Made by a program: the position numbers and the translations under genes. From positions 1 through 64,000 of the forward strand of contig JAJRXM010000081.1 in NCBI GenBank assembly GCA_024276275.1: 64,000 bases of DNA, given 5' to 3'. Positions within the stretch are counted from its first letter, which is position 1; every line of letters begins with the position of its first letter. Below the pieces are notes generated by a model. The model was not told where the DNA came from, ran no database searches, and was given only the letters and a program-made list of their open reading frames with translations. Below are positions 19,304-28,940 of this stretch, piece by piece. This DNA is from Candidatus Zixiibacteriota bacterium. GTDB lineage: Bacteria; Zixibacteria; MSB-5A5; GN15; FEB-12.

Positions 19304-19318
19304 TTGATAATCATTCAA
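19304..19318. promoter_or_regulatory. Candidate FNR-like or Fur-like operator upstream of ccoI
   Basis: TTGATAATCATTCAA is an imperfect palindrome. The outer TTGA/TCAA resemble an FNR half-site pair (TTGAT-N4-ATCAA) with one base extra. The core TGATAATCATT matches the centre of a Fur box. It lies about 90 bp upstream of ccoI, where FNR-type control is common for cbb3 loci. The match is imperfect and no regulator is in the window. Confidence 0.3.
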
Positions 19319-19406
19319 TATATTTGACCCGTTTAATGGGCTTTAAGGATGTTTTAAGTATACTATAGTCTATGAAAGTAATTGCAAGGTATGGAGTTTG
19401 GGATTT

Positions 19407-21818
19407 ATGTCCACCGTTATGACGACTAAAAATGTAATATGTGTGCATTGCGGTGAGAATTGTACAGACGAATCTATTGCAATTGGAGATAAATATTTTT
19501 GTTGTAACGGATGTAAATTTGTTTACGAACTTCTCAACGACCACAATCTCAGCTCATATTATAAGATTGAAGACCGACCCGGCCTTAAAGTTTCGGATAG
19601 ATTCTACGAAAATCATTTTGCTTATTTAGACAATCAAAAGATTAAAGAGCAGTTACTGGACTTCACCGATTCATCTCTGAGTAAAGTTACTCTTGTTATT
19701 CCTCAAATCCATTGTTCTTCCTGTATCTGGTTATTGGAAAATTTACAAAAACTAAATAATTCTATTATTTCATCAAGAGTTCAATTCTTAAAAAAAGAAG
19801 TTGCAATTACATTTGCTCATCAGCACTTATCATTACGGACGTTGGTAGAACTACTTGCCTCAATCGGGTATGAACCTCAGATATCTTTAGATGACTACGA
19901 AATACAGACAAAGAGGAAAAAAGGATCATCTCTAATTGTTCGTGTAGCAATTGCCGGTTTCTGTTTTGCCAATATTATGCTGTTTAGTTTTCCGGAATAT
20001 CTCAGTTCCGACGGTTCTCTGTCAGAAAACTTTGTTCAATTTTTTGGGTATTTAAATATTTTGTTATCTATACCGGTTTTATTTTTTTCAGCCTCAATTT
20101 ATTTCAAGTCGGCCTATTACGGATTAAGACAGAAATCCATTAATATGGATGTACCTATTTCATTAGGAATCTCAATGCTATTTTTACGTTCTCTGTATGA
20201 AGTCATTTCGTCGACAGGTCCCGGTTATTTTGATTCTTTTACCGGTTTAGTATTTTTCCTTTTGTTGGGGAAACTGTTTCAGCAAAAAACCTATGAATCT
20301 TTGTCGTTTGATTCGGACTATAAATCATATTTCCCGATTTCTATTATAAAATTATCAGGCAAGAAAGAAGAAATTGTTCCAATTACAGAATTAAAACAGG
20401 GCGACATGATATTAGTACGGAATAATGAACTTATCCCTGCCGATGCCAGACTTCTGAGTAATCATGCCTCAATCGATTATAGTTTTGTAACAGGTGAATC
20501 AGAACCGGTAGAAAAAACAGTAAATGATAAAATTTATGCAGGCGGCAAACAATCAGGCGGTATTATTCAATTGGAAGTGTTAAAAGATGTATCCCAAAGT
20601 TATATAACTCAGCTTTGGAATGATGCTAATTTTTCTAAACCTGATTCAAAATCCCTCTCAAATATGGCTAATCGGTTTAGCAAGTATTTTACTATTTCTA
20701 TTGTCGCAATCGCATTAATTTCTGCCTTTGTATGGATGTTACTCGACCCGTCGAAAGCTGTTTTTGTTGGAATTTCAGTTTTGATAATAGCCTGTCCCTG
20801 TGCCTTGGCATTAGCGACTCCGATAACGCTTGGTTCGGTTCAAAGAATTTTAGGTCGTAACCGACTCTTTTTTAAAGACAGTAATACTATCGAAAAATTA
20901 GCATCTGTTACACATGTTGTTTTTGACAAGACCGGCACTTTGACTAAGTCAAAAGAATCATCTATTACATATACAGGGAAAGAACTCTCTGATATTGAAA
21001 TCGGTTATGTTCGTTCTTTGGTTCACCACTCCACACACCCGTTAAGCGTAAAACTGTATGAATACTTACCGCATAATAATAGTGCTTCAATTGAAAAGTT
21101 TCACGAAACCGAAGGACAAGGAATATCCGGCTTTATAAATCAAACGGAGATAAAAATCGGGTCATCACTATTTTGTGGTAACCAAGAGATACCTACTGAA
21201 AGTAATAATTTACAATCAAGAGTGCATATTTCAATAGGCGGTTCCTATTACGGGTTTTATAAAATTTCATCGCAATACCGTGACGGCTTAAAAGATTTGG
21301 TAAAAAATCTAGGGGATAAACTTCAGATTACTATTCTTTCAGGAGATAACAGGGGAGAATTACAAGCGTTGCAAGATATTTTCCCACAGACAACTTCATA
21401 TCACTTCAATCAGTCACCTCACGATAAACTTAGACATATTAAAGAGTTACAAAACATGAACGAACGAGTTTTGATGTTTGGGGACGGGTTAAATGATGCC
21501 GGAGCATTAAAACAGGCAGATATAGGTATAGCAGTAACTGAAAGTATGAGCTCTTTTTCGCCTGCCTCTGACGGTATTCTTGCCGGCGAGAAATTTTCCG
21601 AGATATTTAAATTTATCAGGTTTTCCCAAAGAGCAATTTCTATAATTTTAGTTAGTTTTTTAATATCGATTCTTTATAATGTAGTCGGTTTAGGGTTTGC
21701 TGTTATGGGTATATTATCTCCACTCTTTGCTGCCGTACTTATGCCGGTTAGTTCGCTTACGGTAGTAGGAATTATAATAATCTCAACAAAAATAGCAGCA
21801 CAAAGATTAAGGATTTAA
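19407..21818 (+). CDS. ccoI: Copper-transporting P1B-type ATPase for cbb3 assembly
   Basis: A CcoI/FixI-like heavy-metal P-type ATPase that delivers copper for the cbb3 oxidase. The N-terminal cysteine-rich domain (VICVHCGENC, then YFCCNGCKFVYELL) precedes an HMA-like domain with IHCSSCIWLLENL. The transmembrane metal site CPCALALATP, the phosphorylation motif DKTGTLT and the hinge GDGLNDAGALKQADIG are all present. It is about 800 residues long. I start at the ATG at 19407; the frame is open back to a TTG at 19398. The small ccoS gene follows immediately. The order ccoI-ccoS-ccoNO is a standard cbb3 layout. Confidence 0.92.
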   Translation: MSTVMTTKNVICVHCGENCTDESIAIGDKYFCCNGCKFVYELLNDHNLSSYYKIEDRPGLKVSDRFYENHFAYLDNQKIKEQLLDFTDSSLSKVTLVIPQIHCSSCIWLLENLQKLNNSIISSRVQFLKKEVAITFAHQHLSLRTLVELLASIGYEPQISLDDYEIQTKRKKGSSLIVRVAIAGFCFANIMLFSFPEYLSSDGSLSENFVQFFGYLNILLSIPVLFFSASIYFKSAYYGLRQKSINMDVPISLGISMLFLRSLYEVISSTGPGYFDSFTGLVFFLLLGKLFQQKTYESLSFDSDYKSYFPISIIKLSGKKEEIVPITELKQGDMILVRNNELIPADARLLSNHASIDYSFVTGESEPVEKTVNDKIYAGGKQSGGIIQLEVLKDVSQSYITQLWNDANFSKPDSKSLSNMANRFSKYFTISIVAIALISAFVWMLLDPSKAVFVGISVLIIACPCALALATPITLGSVQRILGRNRLFFKDSNTIEKLASVTHVVFDKTGTLTKSKESSITYTGKELSDIEIGYVRSLVHHSTHPLSVKLYEYLPHNNSASIEKFHETEGQGISGFINQTEIKIGSSLFCGNQEIPTESNNLQSRVHISIGGSYYGFYKISSQYRDGLKDLVKNLGDKLQITILSGDNRGELQALQDIFPQTTSYHFNQSPHDKLRHIKELQNMNERVLMFGDGLNDAGALKQADIGIAVTESMSSFSPASDGILAGEKFSEIFKFIRFSQRAISIILVSFLISILYNVVGLGFAVMGILSPLFAAVLMPVSSLTVVGIIIISTKIAAQRLRI

Positions 21819-21823
21819 AGAGT

Positions 21824-21985
21824 ATGTCTATTTTTTTTGTTTTGATAGGATTATCATTGTTAATTTCAGGTTCATTTTTGGTAGCATTTTTATGGGCTAA
21901 CAAAAAAGGACAGTTTGATGATACATATACTCCTTCGGTTCGAATACTTTTTGATGATATAGATGAAAATAAGAAGAAGAAATAA
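21824..21985 (+). CDS. ccoS: cbb3 oxidase assembly protein CcoS
   Basis: A 53-residue single-span membrane protein. It has a hydrophobic helix (IFFVLIGLSLLISGSFLVAFLWA), then NKKGQFDDTYTPSVRILFDD, which is the CcoS signature (GQFDD...P..RIL.DD), and a lysine tail. CcoS is needed for cofactor insertion into cbb3 oxidase. It starts 6 bp after the ccoI stop and ends 23 bp before ccoNO. Confidence 0.88.
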   Translation: MSIFFVLIGLSLLISGSFLVAFLWANKKGQFDDTYTPSVRILFDDIDENKKKK

Positions 21986-22008
21986 TATGATAGGATGGAG
22001 AGTTTTTA

Positions 22009-24132
22009 ATGAATCTTGAAACGTTTCATTATGACAACAAAATCGTAAGGAACTTTGCCTGGGCAACAACAATTTGGGGAATTGTCGGAATGCTGGTCGG
22101 TTTAATAATTGCGACCCAATTATTTTGGCCGGAACTTAATTTAGGCATCCCGTACCTTACTTTTGGCAGATTACGACCTTTACATACAAATGCCGTTATT
22201 TTTGCGTTTGTAGGTAACGGAATTTTCATGGGTGTTTATTACTCTTTACAGAGATTATGCAAAGCTCGGATTTATTCTGATCTCTTGAGTACATTACATT
22301 TTTGGGGATGGCAGCTTATAATTGTTTCCGCAGCTGTTACGCTTCCTCTCGGTATTACATCGGGTAAAGAATATGCTGAGCTGGAATGGCCGATAGATAT
22401 AGCTATCGCTGTTGTCTGGATTATTTTTGGTATTCAATTATTTGGAACTATAATTAAAAGACGTGAACGACATATGTATGTTGCCATTTGGTTTTACATA
22501 GCAACATTTATAACCGTAACAGTTTTACATGTCGTCAATTCGATTGAACTACCGGTTTCATTTATAAAAAGTTACCCCGTTTATGCAGGAGTTCAGGATG
22601 CCTTGGTACAATGGTGGTATGCTCATAATGCTGTGGCATTTTTCCTGACGACACCGTATTTGGGACTGATGTATTACTATCTACCGAAAGCCGCCAACCG
22701 TCCTGTTTTCTCTTATCGACTTTCGATTATTCATTTTTGGTCATTAATATTTATTTATATGTGGGCAGGTCCTCATCATCTGCTTTACACCGCACTTCCC
22801 GATTGGGCTCAATCACTTGGAACTGTATTTTCGATTATGCTGATAGCACCGTCTTGGGGTGGTATGCTGAACGGTTTGCTGACCCTTCGTGGTGCCTGGG
22901 ATAGAGTCCGCGATGATGTAGTGCTGAAATTTATGGTCGTAGCCGTTACTGCGTACGGTATGGCAACCTTTGAAGGTCCTATGCTTTCGATTAAAAGTAT
23001 TAATGCTCTTTCGCACTACACAGATTGGACTATCGCACATGTACATGTTGGTGCTTTAGGATGGAACGGGTTTTTAACATTCTCAGTTCTTTATTGGTTG
23101 ATTCCAAAGATTTATAATACAGAATTATTCTCAAAACGTCTCGCCAACACTCATTTTTGGCTCGGATTTTTAGGTATACTGGTTTGGGTTATACCGATGT
23201 ACTTCGCAGGTATTACTCAGAGTTTAATGTGGAAAGAATTTACACCGGAAGGATTTTTAGCTTATCCTAACTTTTTACAAACTGTAATACAGATTATACC
23301 AATGTATATCATTCGTTCTGTCGGAGGACTTATGTTCTTTGTCGGAACCTGCTTGATGTTCTACAATTTGATTAAAACAATGAAAAGCGGAACTCTGTCG
23401 GCTGATGAAAAAGCAGAAGCTCCTGCACTAACTAAAGAATACACCGGACCGAAAGAGAAAACACATCGCTGGTTGGAAAGAAAGCCTGCACAGTTTTTAC
23501 TCTTTACTTTAATTGCGGTTTTAATCGGTGGTGCTGTTGAAATAATTCCGACTTTTATGATAAAATCAAATATACCTACGATAGAATCTGTTAAACCGTA
23601 TACTCCGCTTGAACTTGAAGGACGGGATATTTATATACGTGAGGGTTGTTATAACTGTCACTCGCAAATGATCAGACCTTTCCGTTCTGAAACCGAACGG
23701 TATGGTGAGTATTCAAAAGCAGGTGAATTTGTATATGACCATCCATTCCAATGGGGTTCTAAGCGTACCGGTCCTGACCTTGCTCGAATCGGAGGTAAAT
23801 ACCCTGATGCTTGGCATTATGATCATATGATTACACCTGAGAAAATGTCACCGGGCTCTATTATGCCTCCGTACCCGTGGCTTGCTGAAGATCCGTATGA
23901 TACTGAGGGTATGCCGGGTAAAATAAGAGCGATGACGACTCTTGGTGTACCGTATCCAATAGATTATGATCAAAAAAGTATTGCAGATATGAAAGCACAA
24001 GCTGAAAAAATTGTTGCTACTCTTAAAGAATCAAAAATATCTGTTAGCAGTGATAAAGAAATTATCGCTTTAATAGCGTACTTGCAGCGAATGGGTACAG
24101 ACATTAAAGTTAAACCTCAAACCGGAAATTAA
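22009..24132 (+). CDS. ccoNO: Fused cbb3 cytochrome oxidase subunits I and II (CcoN-CcoO)
   Basis: A 707-residue fusion. Residues of about 1-470 are the haem-copper oxidase subunit CcoN, with histidine motifs such as RPLHTNAVIFAF, WWYAHNAVAFFL, WAGPHHLLYTALPDW and the haem pair in DWTIAHVHVGALGWNG. After a linker, the part from about residue 505 is the membrane-anchored monohaem cytochrome c CcoO, with haem site REGCYNCHSQMIRPF and a methionine ligand region (KMSPGSIMPPYPWL). It reduces O2 to water with high affinity at the inner membrane. CcoN-CcoO fusions are known in FCB bacteria. GGATGGAGAG precedes the ATG. Confidence 0.95.
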   Translation: MNLETFHYDNKIVRNFAWATTIWGIVGMLVGLIIATQLFWPELNLGIPYLTFGRLRPLHTNAVIFAFVGNGIFMGVYYSLQRLCKARIYSDLLSTLHFWGWQLIIVSAAVTLPLGITSGKEYAELEWPIDIAIAVVWIIFGIQLFGTIIKRRERHMYVAIWFYIATFITVTVLHVVNSIELPVSFIKSYPVYAGVQDALVQWWYAHNAVAFFLTTPYLGLMYYYLPKAANRPVFSYRLSIIHFWSLIFIYMWAGPHHLLYTALPDWAQSLGTVFSIMLIAPSWGGMLNGLLTLRGAWDRVRDDVVLKFMVVAVTAYGMATFEGPMLSIKSINALSHYTDWTIAHVHVGALGWNGFLTFSVLYWLIPKIYNTELFSKRLANTHFWLGFLGILVWVIPMYFAGITQSLMWKEFTPEGFLAYPNFLQTVIQIIPMYIIRSVGGLMFFVGTCLMFYNLIKTMKSGTLSADEKAEAPALTKEYTGPKEKTHRWLERKPAQFLLFTLIAVLIGGAVEIIPTFMIKSNIPTIESVKPYTPLELEGRDIYIREGCYNCHSQMIRPFRSETERYGEYSKAGEFVYDHPFQWGSKRTGPDLARIGGKYPDAWHYDHMITPEKMSPGSIMPPYPWLAEDPYDTEGMPGKIRAMTTLGVPYPIDYDQKSIADMKAQAEKIVATLKESKISVSSDKEIIALIAYLQRMGTDIKVKPQTGN

Positions 24133-24144
24133 AAAGAGAGTATT

Positions 24145-24333
24145 ATGAAAAAAGAAGCTTTACAATCGTTAGCCGGTGTTGAGGTTTATCCGATAACATC
24201 TTTAATAATATTTTTTGTCATATTTATGATAGTAGTTATATGGGCTTTAAGTCTAGACAAAAAGGTCATTTCCGAAATGGAAAAATTACCGCTTGATAAC
24301 GATTTGACTGATGGAGAGAAAATAGATGTCTGA
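24145..24333 (+). CDS. ccoQ: CcoQ-like small cbb3 subunit
   Basis: A 62-residue protein with one transmembrane helix ([19 protein letters not shown]) and a charged C-terminal tail. Its position between ccoNO and ccoP identifies it as the FixQ/CcoQ-type small subunit; sequence conservation in this family is low. It overlaps the start of ccoP by 8 bp. Confidence 0.75.
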   Translation: MKKEALQSLAGVEVYPITSLIIFFVIFMIVVIWALSLDKKVISEMEKLPLDNDLTDGEKIDV

Positions 24334-24997
24334 AGAACTTGATAAACTTTTAGACCACGACTACGACGGTATAAAAGAGTTAGACAATGACTTGCCGACA
24401 TGGTGGTTATGGCTATTCTATGTATCAATAGGATGGGCTGTTATTTATATGATTTATTTCCATGTTTTCAACATCGGTTATTTACAAGCCGATGAATACT
24501 TGCAGGAAGTAAATTCCAGTTATGTTCGAGTCTCAGACTCTGATGCGAAGACTCTTGGTTTTTTAGACAGCTATCACTCCCCTTTCTATACACCGGGCGG
24601 TGATATAACTCCCCGTATGATCTTAATGGGTGCCGGACAGGTAGCATATGTAGAAGAAACTGCTGAAACTGATACTATCTCCTATGTTGCTTTTACTGAC
24701 CTTGCTGACATTTCTGCCGGTAAAGATATGTTTGTAAGAAACTGTCTCTAATGTCACGGTGCTGTCGGTGAAGGTGGAATCGGGCCAAACCTTACTGATA
24801 ACTACTGGATTCATGGTGCTTCATTTAGTAAAATTGTTAAAAGTATGAAGTATGGGTACCCTGCTAAAGGAATGATAGCATGGAGAGCCTTCTTAAAAGA
24901 AGATGAGATACTTAAAGTAGCAAGTTATGTTCTAACATTAAAAGGGACTAACCCTCCCAATGCAAAAGCTCCTCAAGGGGAACTTGTTGAAGAGTAA
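24326..24997 (+). pseudogene. ccoP: cbb3 oxidase subunit III (CcoP), in-frame TAA inside the haem motif
   Basis: CcoP of 223 codons. The N-terminal signature [19 protein letters not shown] and the membrane helix are intact. The single haem-binding motif reads C140-L-stop-C143-H144, because TAA at 24749-24751 takes the second X of CXXCH. Past it the same frame encodes a normal cytochrome c domain (GPNLTDNYWIHG, YPAKGMIAW with the axial Met, LKEDEILKVASYVLTLKG) to a stop at 24997. Termination at the TAA would leave no haem domain and probably no working enzyme. The rest of the locus is intact, so sequence error or a very recent mutation is more likely than long-term decay. Confidence 0.9.
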
Positions 24998-25012
24998 GTT
25001 GTTGTTGAACAC

Positions 25013-26371
25013 ATGAACGAAGAAAAGAAAAGTTTTCGAGATTCAATCGCAACCGCCGACAAACACGGTCGGCGGTTGTGGATTTATCCAACAAAGCCAA
25101 AGGGGAAGTTTTATTCAGCTCGGACATTTGTATCCTGGATATTATTATTAATTTTATTCGGCTTACCGGTATTAAAAATCAACGGTCATCCGGCTATGCT
25201 TCTCAATATTATTGAGCGGAAATTTGTTATATTGGGTGTTGTTTTTTGGCCACAGGATTTCTATCTGTTTGTTTTAGCTACGCTTACTTTAGTAGTTTTT
25301 ATTGTTCTGTTTACTGCTGTATTCGGTCGTCTCTTTTGCGGATGGGCATGCCCACAAACTATCTTTTTAGAAATGGTTTTTAGAAAGATAGAATATCTTA
25401 TAGAAGGGTCCGCTGCCAGTCAAAAACGGTTAGCAAAAGCTCCCTGGACATTTACGAAAATTTTCAAAAAAGGGTTAAAACATATTATTTTCTTTTCGTT
25501 ATCATTTTTGATTGGTAATTTATTACTTGCCTATATTGTTGGTTTAGATGAGTTAGTGAAAATAATCACAGACCCTCCGTCACAGCATCTGATAGGATTA
25601 GGGTTTATGTTTTTATTCTCCTTAATTTTCTATGGTGTTTTTGCCTGGTTTAGAGAACAGGCTTGTACTATGGTCTGCCCTTACGGACGACTTCAATCAG
25701 TCCTTCTTGATAATAATTCTATAGTTGTTGCTTATGACCATAAACGTGGTGAAAAACGCGGGATCGTTGAACGTAAAGAAGATTTTTCAAATAGAGGTCA
25801 TTGTATTGATTGTTATGCATGTGTCAAGGTCTGCCCTACCGGAATAGATATTCGTAACGGCACTCAACTTGAATGTGTCAATTGTACTGCCTGTATAGAT
25901 GCCTGTGATTCGGTGATGGATAAAGTAAATTTACCACAAGGTCTAATTAGGTATTCGTCCGGAAATATAATCGAAAAAGGCGGAAAGTTTAAAGTAACCG
26001 GTAGAATTCTCGGATATATACTTACCTTATCATTTTTACTTATCATCATGACAGTTCTTTTAACAACTAGAACTGATATTGAAACATCAATTCTGCGGAC
26101 TTCGGGAACACTATATCAGGAGACCGATGAAGGAATGATTAAGAATCTATATAACATTTCTGTAATCAATAAAACGTTTACAGATGTACCTCTTGAGTTT
26201 AAATTAAAGAATAAGCAAGGCCGTATATTATTGATAGGCAATACATCGGTTGTTCCTCAAAACGGTAGGTTTGAATCTGTCTTTTTTATAGAAATAGCAA
26301 AAGATGAACTTTTTACAACCAATAATTTAATTACCATTGAGATAATTTCCAATGGTGTCGTACTTGAATAA
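25013..26371 (+). CDS. ccoG: cbb3 oxidase accessory ferredoxin CcoG (FixG/RdxA family)
   Basis: A 452-residue membrane iron-sulfur protein with several transmembrane helices. FixG signatures are present: FCGWACPQTIFLEMVFRKIE and EQACTMVCPYGRLQSVL. Two 4Fe-4S motifs follow, CIDCYACVKVCP and CVNCTACIDAC. A C-terminal periplasmic Ig-like domain ends the protein. CcoG reduces Cu(II) for cbb3 assembly in the organisms studied. It sits between ccoP and ccoH in one operon. Confidence 0.93.
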   Translation: MNEEKKSFRDSIATADKHGRRLWIYPTKPKGKFYSARTFVSWILLLILFGLPVLKINGHPAMLLNIIERKFVILGVVFWPQDFYLFVLATLTLVVFIVLFTAVFGRLFCGWACPQTIFLEMVFRKIEYLIEGSAASQKRLAKAPWTFTKIFKKGLKHIIFFSLSFLIGNLLLAYIVGLDELVKIITDPPSQHLIGLGFMFLFSLIFYGVFAWFREQACTMVCPYGRLQSVLLDNNSIVVAYDHKRGEKRGIVERKEDFSNRGHCIDCYACVKVCPTGIDIRNGTQLECVNCTACIDACDSVMDKVNLPQGLIRYSSGNIIEKGGKFKVTGRILGYILTLSFLLIIMTVLLTTRTDIETSILRTSGTLYQETDEGMIKNLYNISVINKTFTDVPLEFKLKNKQGRILLIGNTSVVPQNGRFESVFFIEIAKDELFTTNNLITIEIISNGVVLE

Positions 26372-26402
26372 GTAACTACTAACTTTATGGGACCTCGTTA
26401 AT

Positions 26403-26867
26403 ATGACTGAAGAAAAAAAGAATAAATCTAAATGGGGTATCGGAATAGCTTTGCTGTACGGAGGCTTTGTTGTTTTTATGCTTACCATTGTTATTTTCTC
26501 TACGATGCAGGACTTTTCTTTGGTAGAAGATAACTACTATCAAAAATCTTTATCGTATCAAACCAAAATTGACAACATGAAAAATACAGAAAAATTGTCG
26601 GTCAAACCGTTTGTAAAAATAAACAGTAATGAGAAGTCATTAACTGTAACCTTTCCGGATTCAGTTGCCAAAAACGGTATTAGCGGTACCCTGCTATTTT
26701 TCAGACCTTCTGACAAAAGAGCAGATCAAATGGTTCCGATAGACTTAAACAGTTCGAACCAGATGATATTGTCGACTACACGATTTTTAAAAGGGTACTG
26801 GGTTATGAAATTAAGCTGGGAATCCGAGGGAACTTCCTATTATCAAGAGGAAAATCTCACTATCTGA
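26403..26867 (+). CDS. ccoH: FixH/CcoH-family cbb3 assembly protein
   Basis: A 154-residue protein with one N-terminal membrane helix (GIGIALLYGGFVVFMLTIVIFSTM). The FixH-type motif DFSLVEDNYYQKSLSYQTKID follows, then a periplasmic beta-sandwich ending GYWVMKLSWESEGTSYYQEE. CcoH helps the cbb3 complex assemble. Its position after ccoG matches the classic ccoGHIS order. Confidence 0.88.
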   Translation: MTEEKKNKSKWGIGIALLYGGFVVFMLTIVIFSTMQDFSLVEDNYYQKSLSYQTKIDNMKNTEKLSVKPFVKINSNEKSLTVTFPDSVAKNGISGTLLFFRPSDKRADQMVPIDLNSSNQMILSTTRFLKGYWVMKLSWESEGTSYYQEENLTI

Positions 26868-26878
26868 GATAAAACAAA

Positions 26879-27604
26879 ATGGAACTTTGGTCGGCATTTC
26901 TATTTGGATTACTTGGAAGTTTTCATTGCGTAGGTATGTGCGGACCTATAGTACTGGCTCTGCCTGTTTCGCAAACTTCGAAATGGAAATTTTTATTTAC
27001 TCGTCTTGTATATAATCTTGGAAGAGTTGTTACTTATGCTGCTATGGGTTTTGTAATCGGCTCTATAGGTGAACAGTTTTCATTAGCCGGTTATCAGAAT
27101 ATTCTTTCAATTAGTATGGGTGTTCTGATATTAGTAATGATATTTTTACCTGCCGTTTTTTTAAACAAGCTATTCCCGTTTCAAATTTTCACAAAGTTCT
27201 CAACAAAAATAAAACAATACTGGAGTATTTTGTTTAAGAACTCATCAGTCGCATCATTGTTTTTAATTGGAATATTAAACGGCTTTCTCCCCTGCGGTTT
27301 TGTCTACATCGCTTTAGCAGGTGCCGCATCAACAGGCTCTATGCTATCAGGAGCATCTTATATGGCTTTATTTGGACTGGGGACTTTACCTTTGCTACTC
27401 GTGCTTTCGTTCGCTGTAGGACTTATTTCAAGCAAAGTGAAAAAAGCTTTCACAAAACTTATTCCGGTCGGTGGAGTTATTATAGCAGTCCTTATTATTT
27501 TGCGAGGACTATCTTTGGGGATACCTTATATAAGTCCAAAAGTCATAGTTCATCAAACCGGTGAGCAAACAGTTGAATGCTGTCCTTCTGTTGACAAAAA
27601 GTAA
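26879..27604 (+). CDS. SafE/UreH-like sulfite exporter TauE-family membrane protein
   Basis: A 241-residue polytopic protein. The N-terminal motif FGLLGSFHCVGMCGPIVLAL and the mid-protein GILNGFLPCGFVYIALAGAA are typical of the UreH/DsbD-like transmembrane family found beside cbb3 genes. They place cysteines in the first and fourth helices. It may transport copper or reducing power for oxidase assembly; that role is inferred from context. The C-terminus carries HQTGEQTVECC, a possible metal-binding end. It is the last gene of the cbb3 operon. Confidence 0.82.
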   Translation: MELWSAFLFGLLGSFHCVGMCGPIVLALPVSQTSKWKFLFTRLVYNLGRVVTYAAMGFVIGSIGEQFSLAGYQNILSISMGVLILVMIFLPAVFLNKLFPFQIFTKFSTKIKQYWSILFKNSSVASLFLIGILNGFLPCGFVYIALAGAASTGSMLSGASYMALFGLGTLPLLLVLSFAVGLISSKVKKAFTKLIPVGGVIIAVLIILRGLSLGIPYISPKVIVHQTGEQTVECCPSVDKK

Positions 27605-27624
27605 CACCATCATATAAAAGAGTG

Positions 27625-27670
27625 AATCGCACCATTATCCCCAAAATAATCTGACAAATCAGTTGCGATT
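27625..27670. promoter_or_regulatory. Inverted-repeat element between the cbb3 and hpd operons
   Basis: AATCGCA (27625-27631) and TGCGATT (27664-27670) are inverted with a 32-bp spacer that contains CTGACAAATCAG, itself a short inverted repeat. It may end the cbb3 transcript or act as an operator for the aromatic catabolic operon, whose first start is about 100 bp downstream. There is no clear T-run, so I favour an operator, weakly. Confidence 0.3.
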
Positions 27671-27773
27671 ACCTGCTGTATTTTATATAATTTCAGACAT
27701 ATTCACTATATGTAACGTATAACAAAGTAGTAAGATAAACAGATAAAATACCTTGAATTATAGGAGGTTACAG

Positions 27774-28913
27774 ATGTCAAATGTCCTTGGAATCAGAGGA
27801 TATGATTATATTGAGTTTTATGTCGGCTCAGCAAAAATGGTTGCATACTGGTACGCAAAAGCTCTCGGAATGAGTATCACCGGATATTGTGGTCCCGAAA
27901 CCGGAATTCGTGACAGAATTTCATACTATATGACCAAAAACAATTTAAAATTTGTCATAACTTCACCTGTACAACCGAATTGTTATGAAATTTTTCAATT
28001 CATAAATCGTCACGGTGACGGTGTTAAACGTTGGTCTGTTGAAGTAGATGATGTCGAAAAAGCATTTTCTTATGCTACCAAAAACGGTGCAATAATGGTT
28101 GAACGGCCTCATAAACTTGAAGACCATAACGGCTCTGTAGAAGAAGCTGCAATACGTTTATATGATGACACCGAATTAGTTTATATAAATCGGGATAATT
28201 ATAATCATATTTTTAAGCCGGGATTTTGCGAACCGCGACAAAAAATTAATATCGAATGCGAAGATACCTGTTTAGTCGGAGTTGATCACATTGTCGGTAA
28301 TGTTCGTGAAAACGAAATGAATATCTGGGCTAGTTATTTTAACAAAACGATGAATTTTGAGACTTTTGTTGATTTCAAAGCCGGCGATATCGGTACCAAA
28401 TATTCAGCCCTTTTGTCCAAAGTAGTTCGTTCGGCTGATTTTAAAATTAAAAATCCGATTAACGAACCGTTTGAAGGACTAAAAAAGTCTCAGATAGAAG
28501 AATATATCGAACAATATTACGGCTCTGGAGTACAGCATATTGCGGTTGAAACTGACAATATAATTAAAACTATCTCAGCTCTCCGTAAAAACGGTGTTGA
28601 ATTTTTAGAAATTCCTTCCACATATTATGACATGCTTCGCAAGCGGGATAATTTGAATATCAAGGAAAATATAGATGACTTACAAAAAGAACATATTCTT
28701 TGCGACAAAGAATCGGAAGGGTATCTTCTGCAGTTATTCACAAAACCGATAGGCGACCGTCCTACATTTTTCTTTGAATTTATCCAACGTATAGACGGAG
28801 CCCAAGGGTTTGGAAAAGGAAATTTCCAATCTCTGTTTGAATCTATAGAACTTGACCAAAAGCTGCGAGGTAACTTAGACAAAACTGCTGAAGAGTTAAT
28901 GCCTCCTTGCTAA
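27774..28913 (+). CDS. hpd: 4-hydroxyphenylpyruvate dioxygenase
   Basis: Converts 4-hydroxyphenylpyruvate to homogentisate, the second step of tyrosine breakdown. It has two VOC-fold halves. The iron ligands are His in VDHIVGNV, His in GVQHIAVETDN and Glu in TFFFEFIQR. The C-terminal helix region GAQGFGKGNFQSLFESIE is also conserved. It is 379 residues long, close to the bacterial/animal norm. I use the ATG at 27774 because AGGAGGTTACAG precedes it. It is the first gene of a seven-gene phenylalanine/tyrosine catabolic cluster. Confidence 0.95.
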   Translation: MSNVLGIRGYDYIEFYVGSAKMVAYWYAKALGMSITGYCGPETGIRDRISYYMTKNNLKFVITSPVQPNCYEIFQFINRHGDGVKRWSVEVDDVEKAFSYATKNGAIMVERPHKLEDHNGSVEEAAIRLYDDTELVYINRDNYNHIFKPGFCEPRQKINIECEDTCLVGVDHIVGNVRENEMNIWASYFNKTMNFETFVDFKAGDIGTKYSALLSKVVRSADFKIKNPINEPFEGLKKSQIEEYIEQYYGSGVQHIAVETDNIIKTISALRKNGVEFLEIPSTYYDMLRKRDNLNIKENIDDLQKEHILCDKESEGYLLQLFTKPIGDRPTFFFEFIQRIDGAQGFGKGNFQSLFESIELDQKLRGNLDKTAEELMPPC

Positions 28914-28940
28914 GACCGAACATAATACAAAGGAACTATT

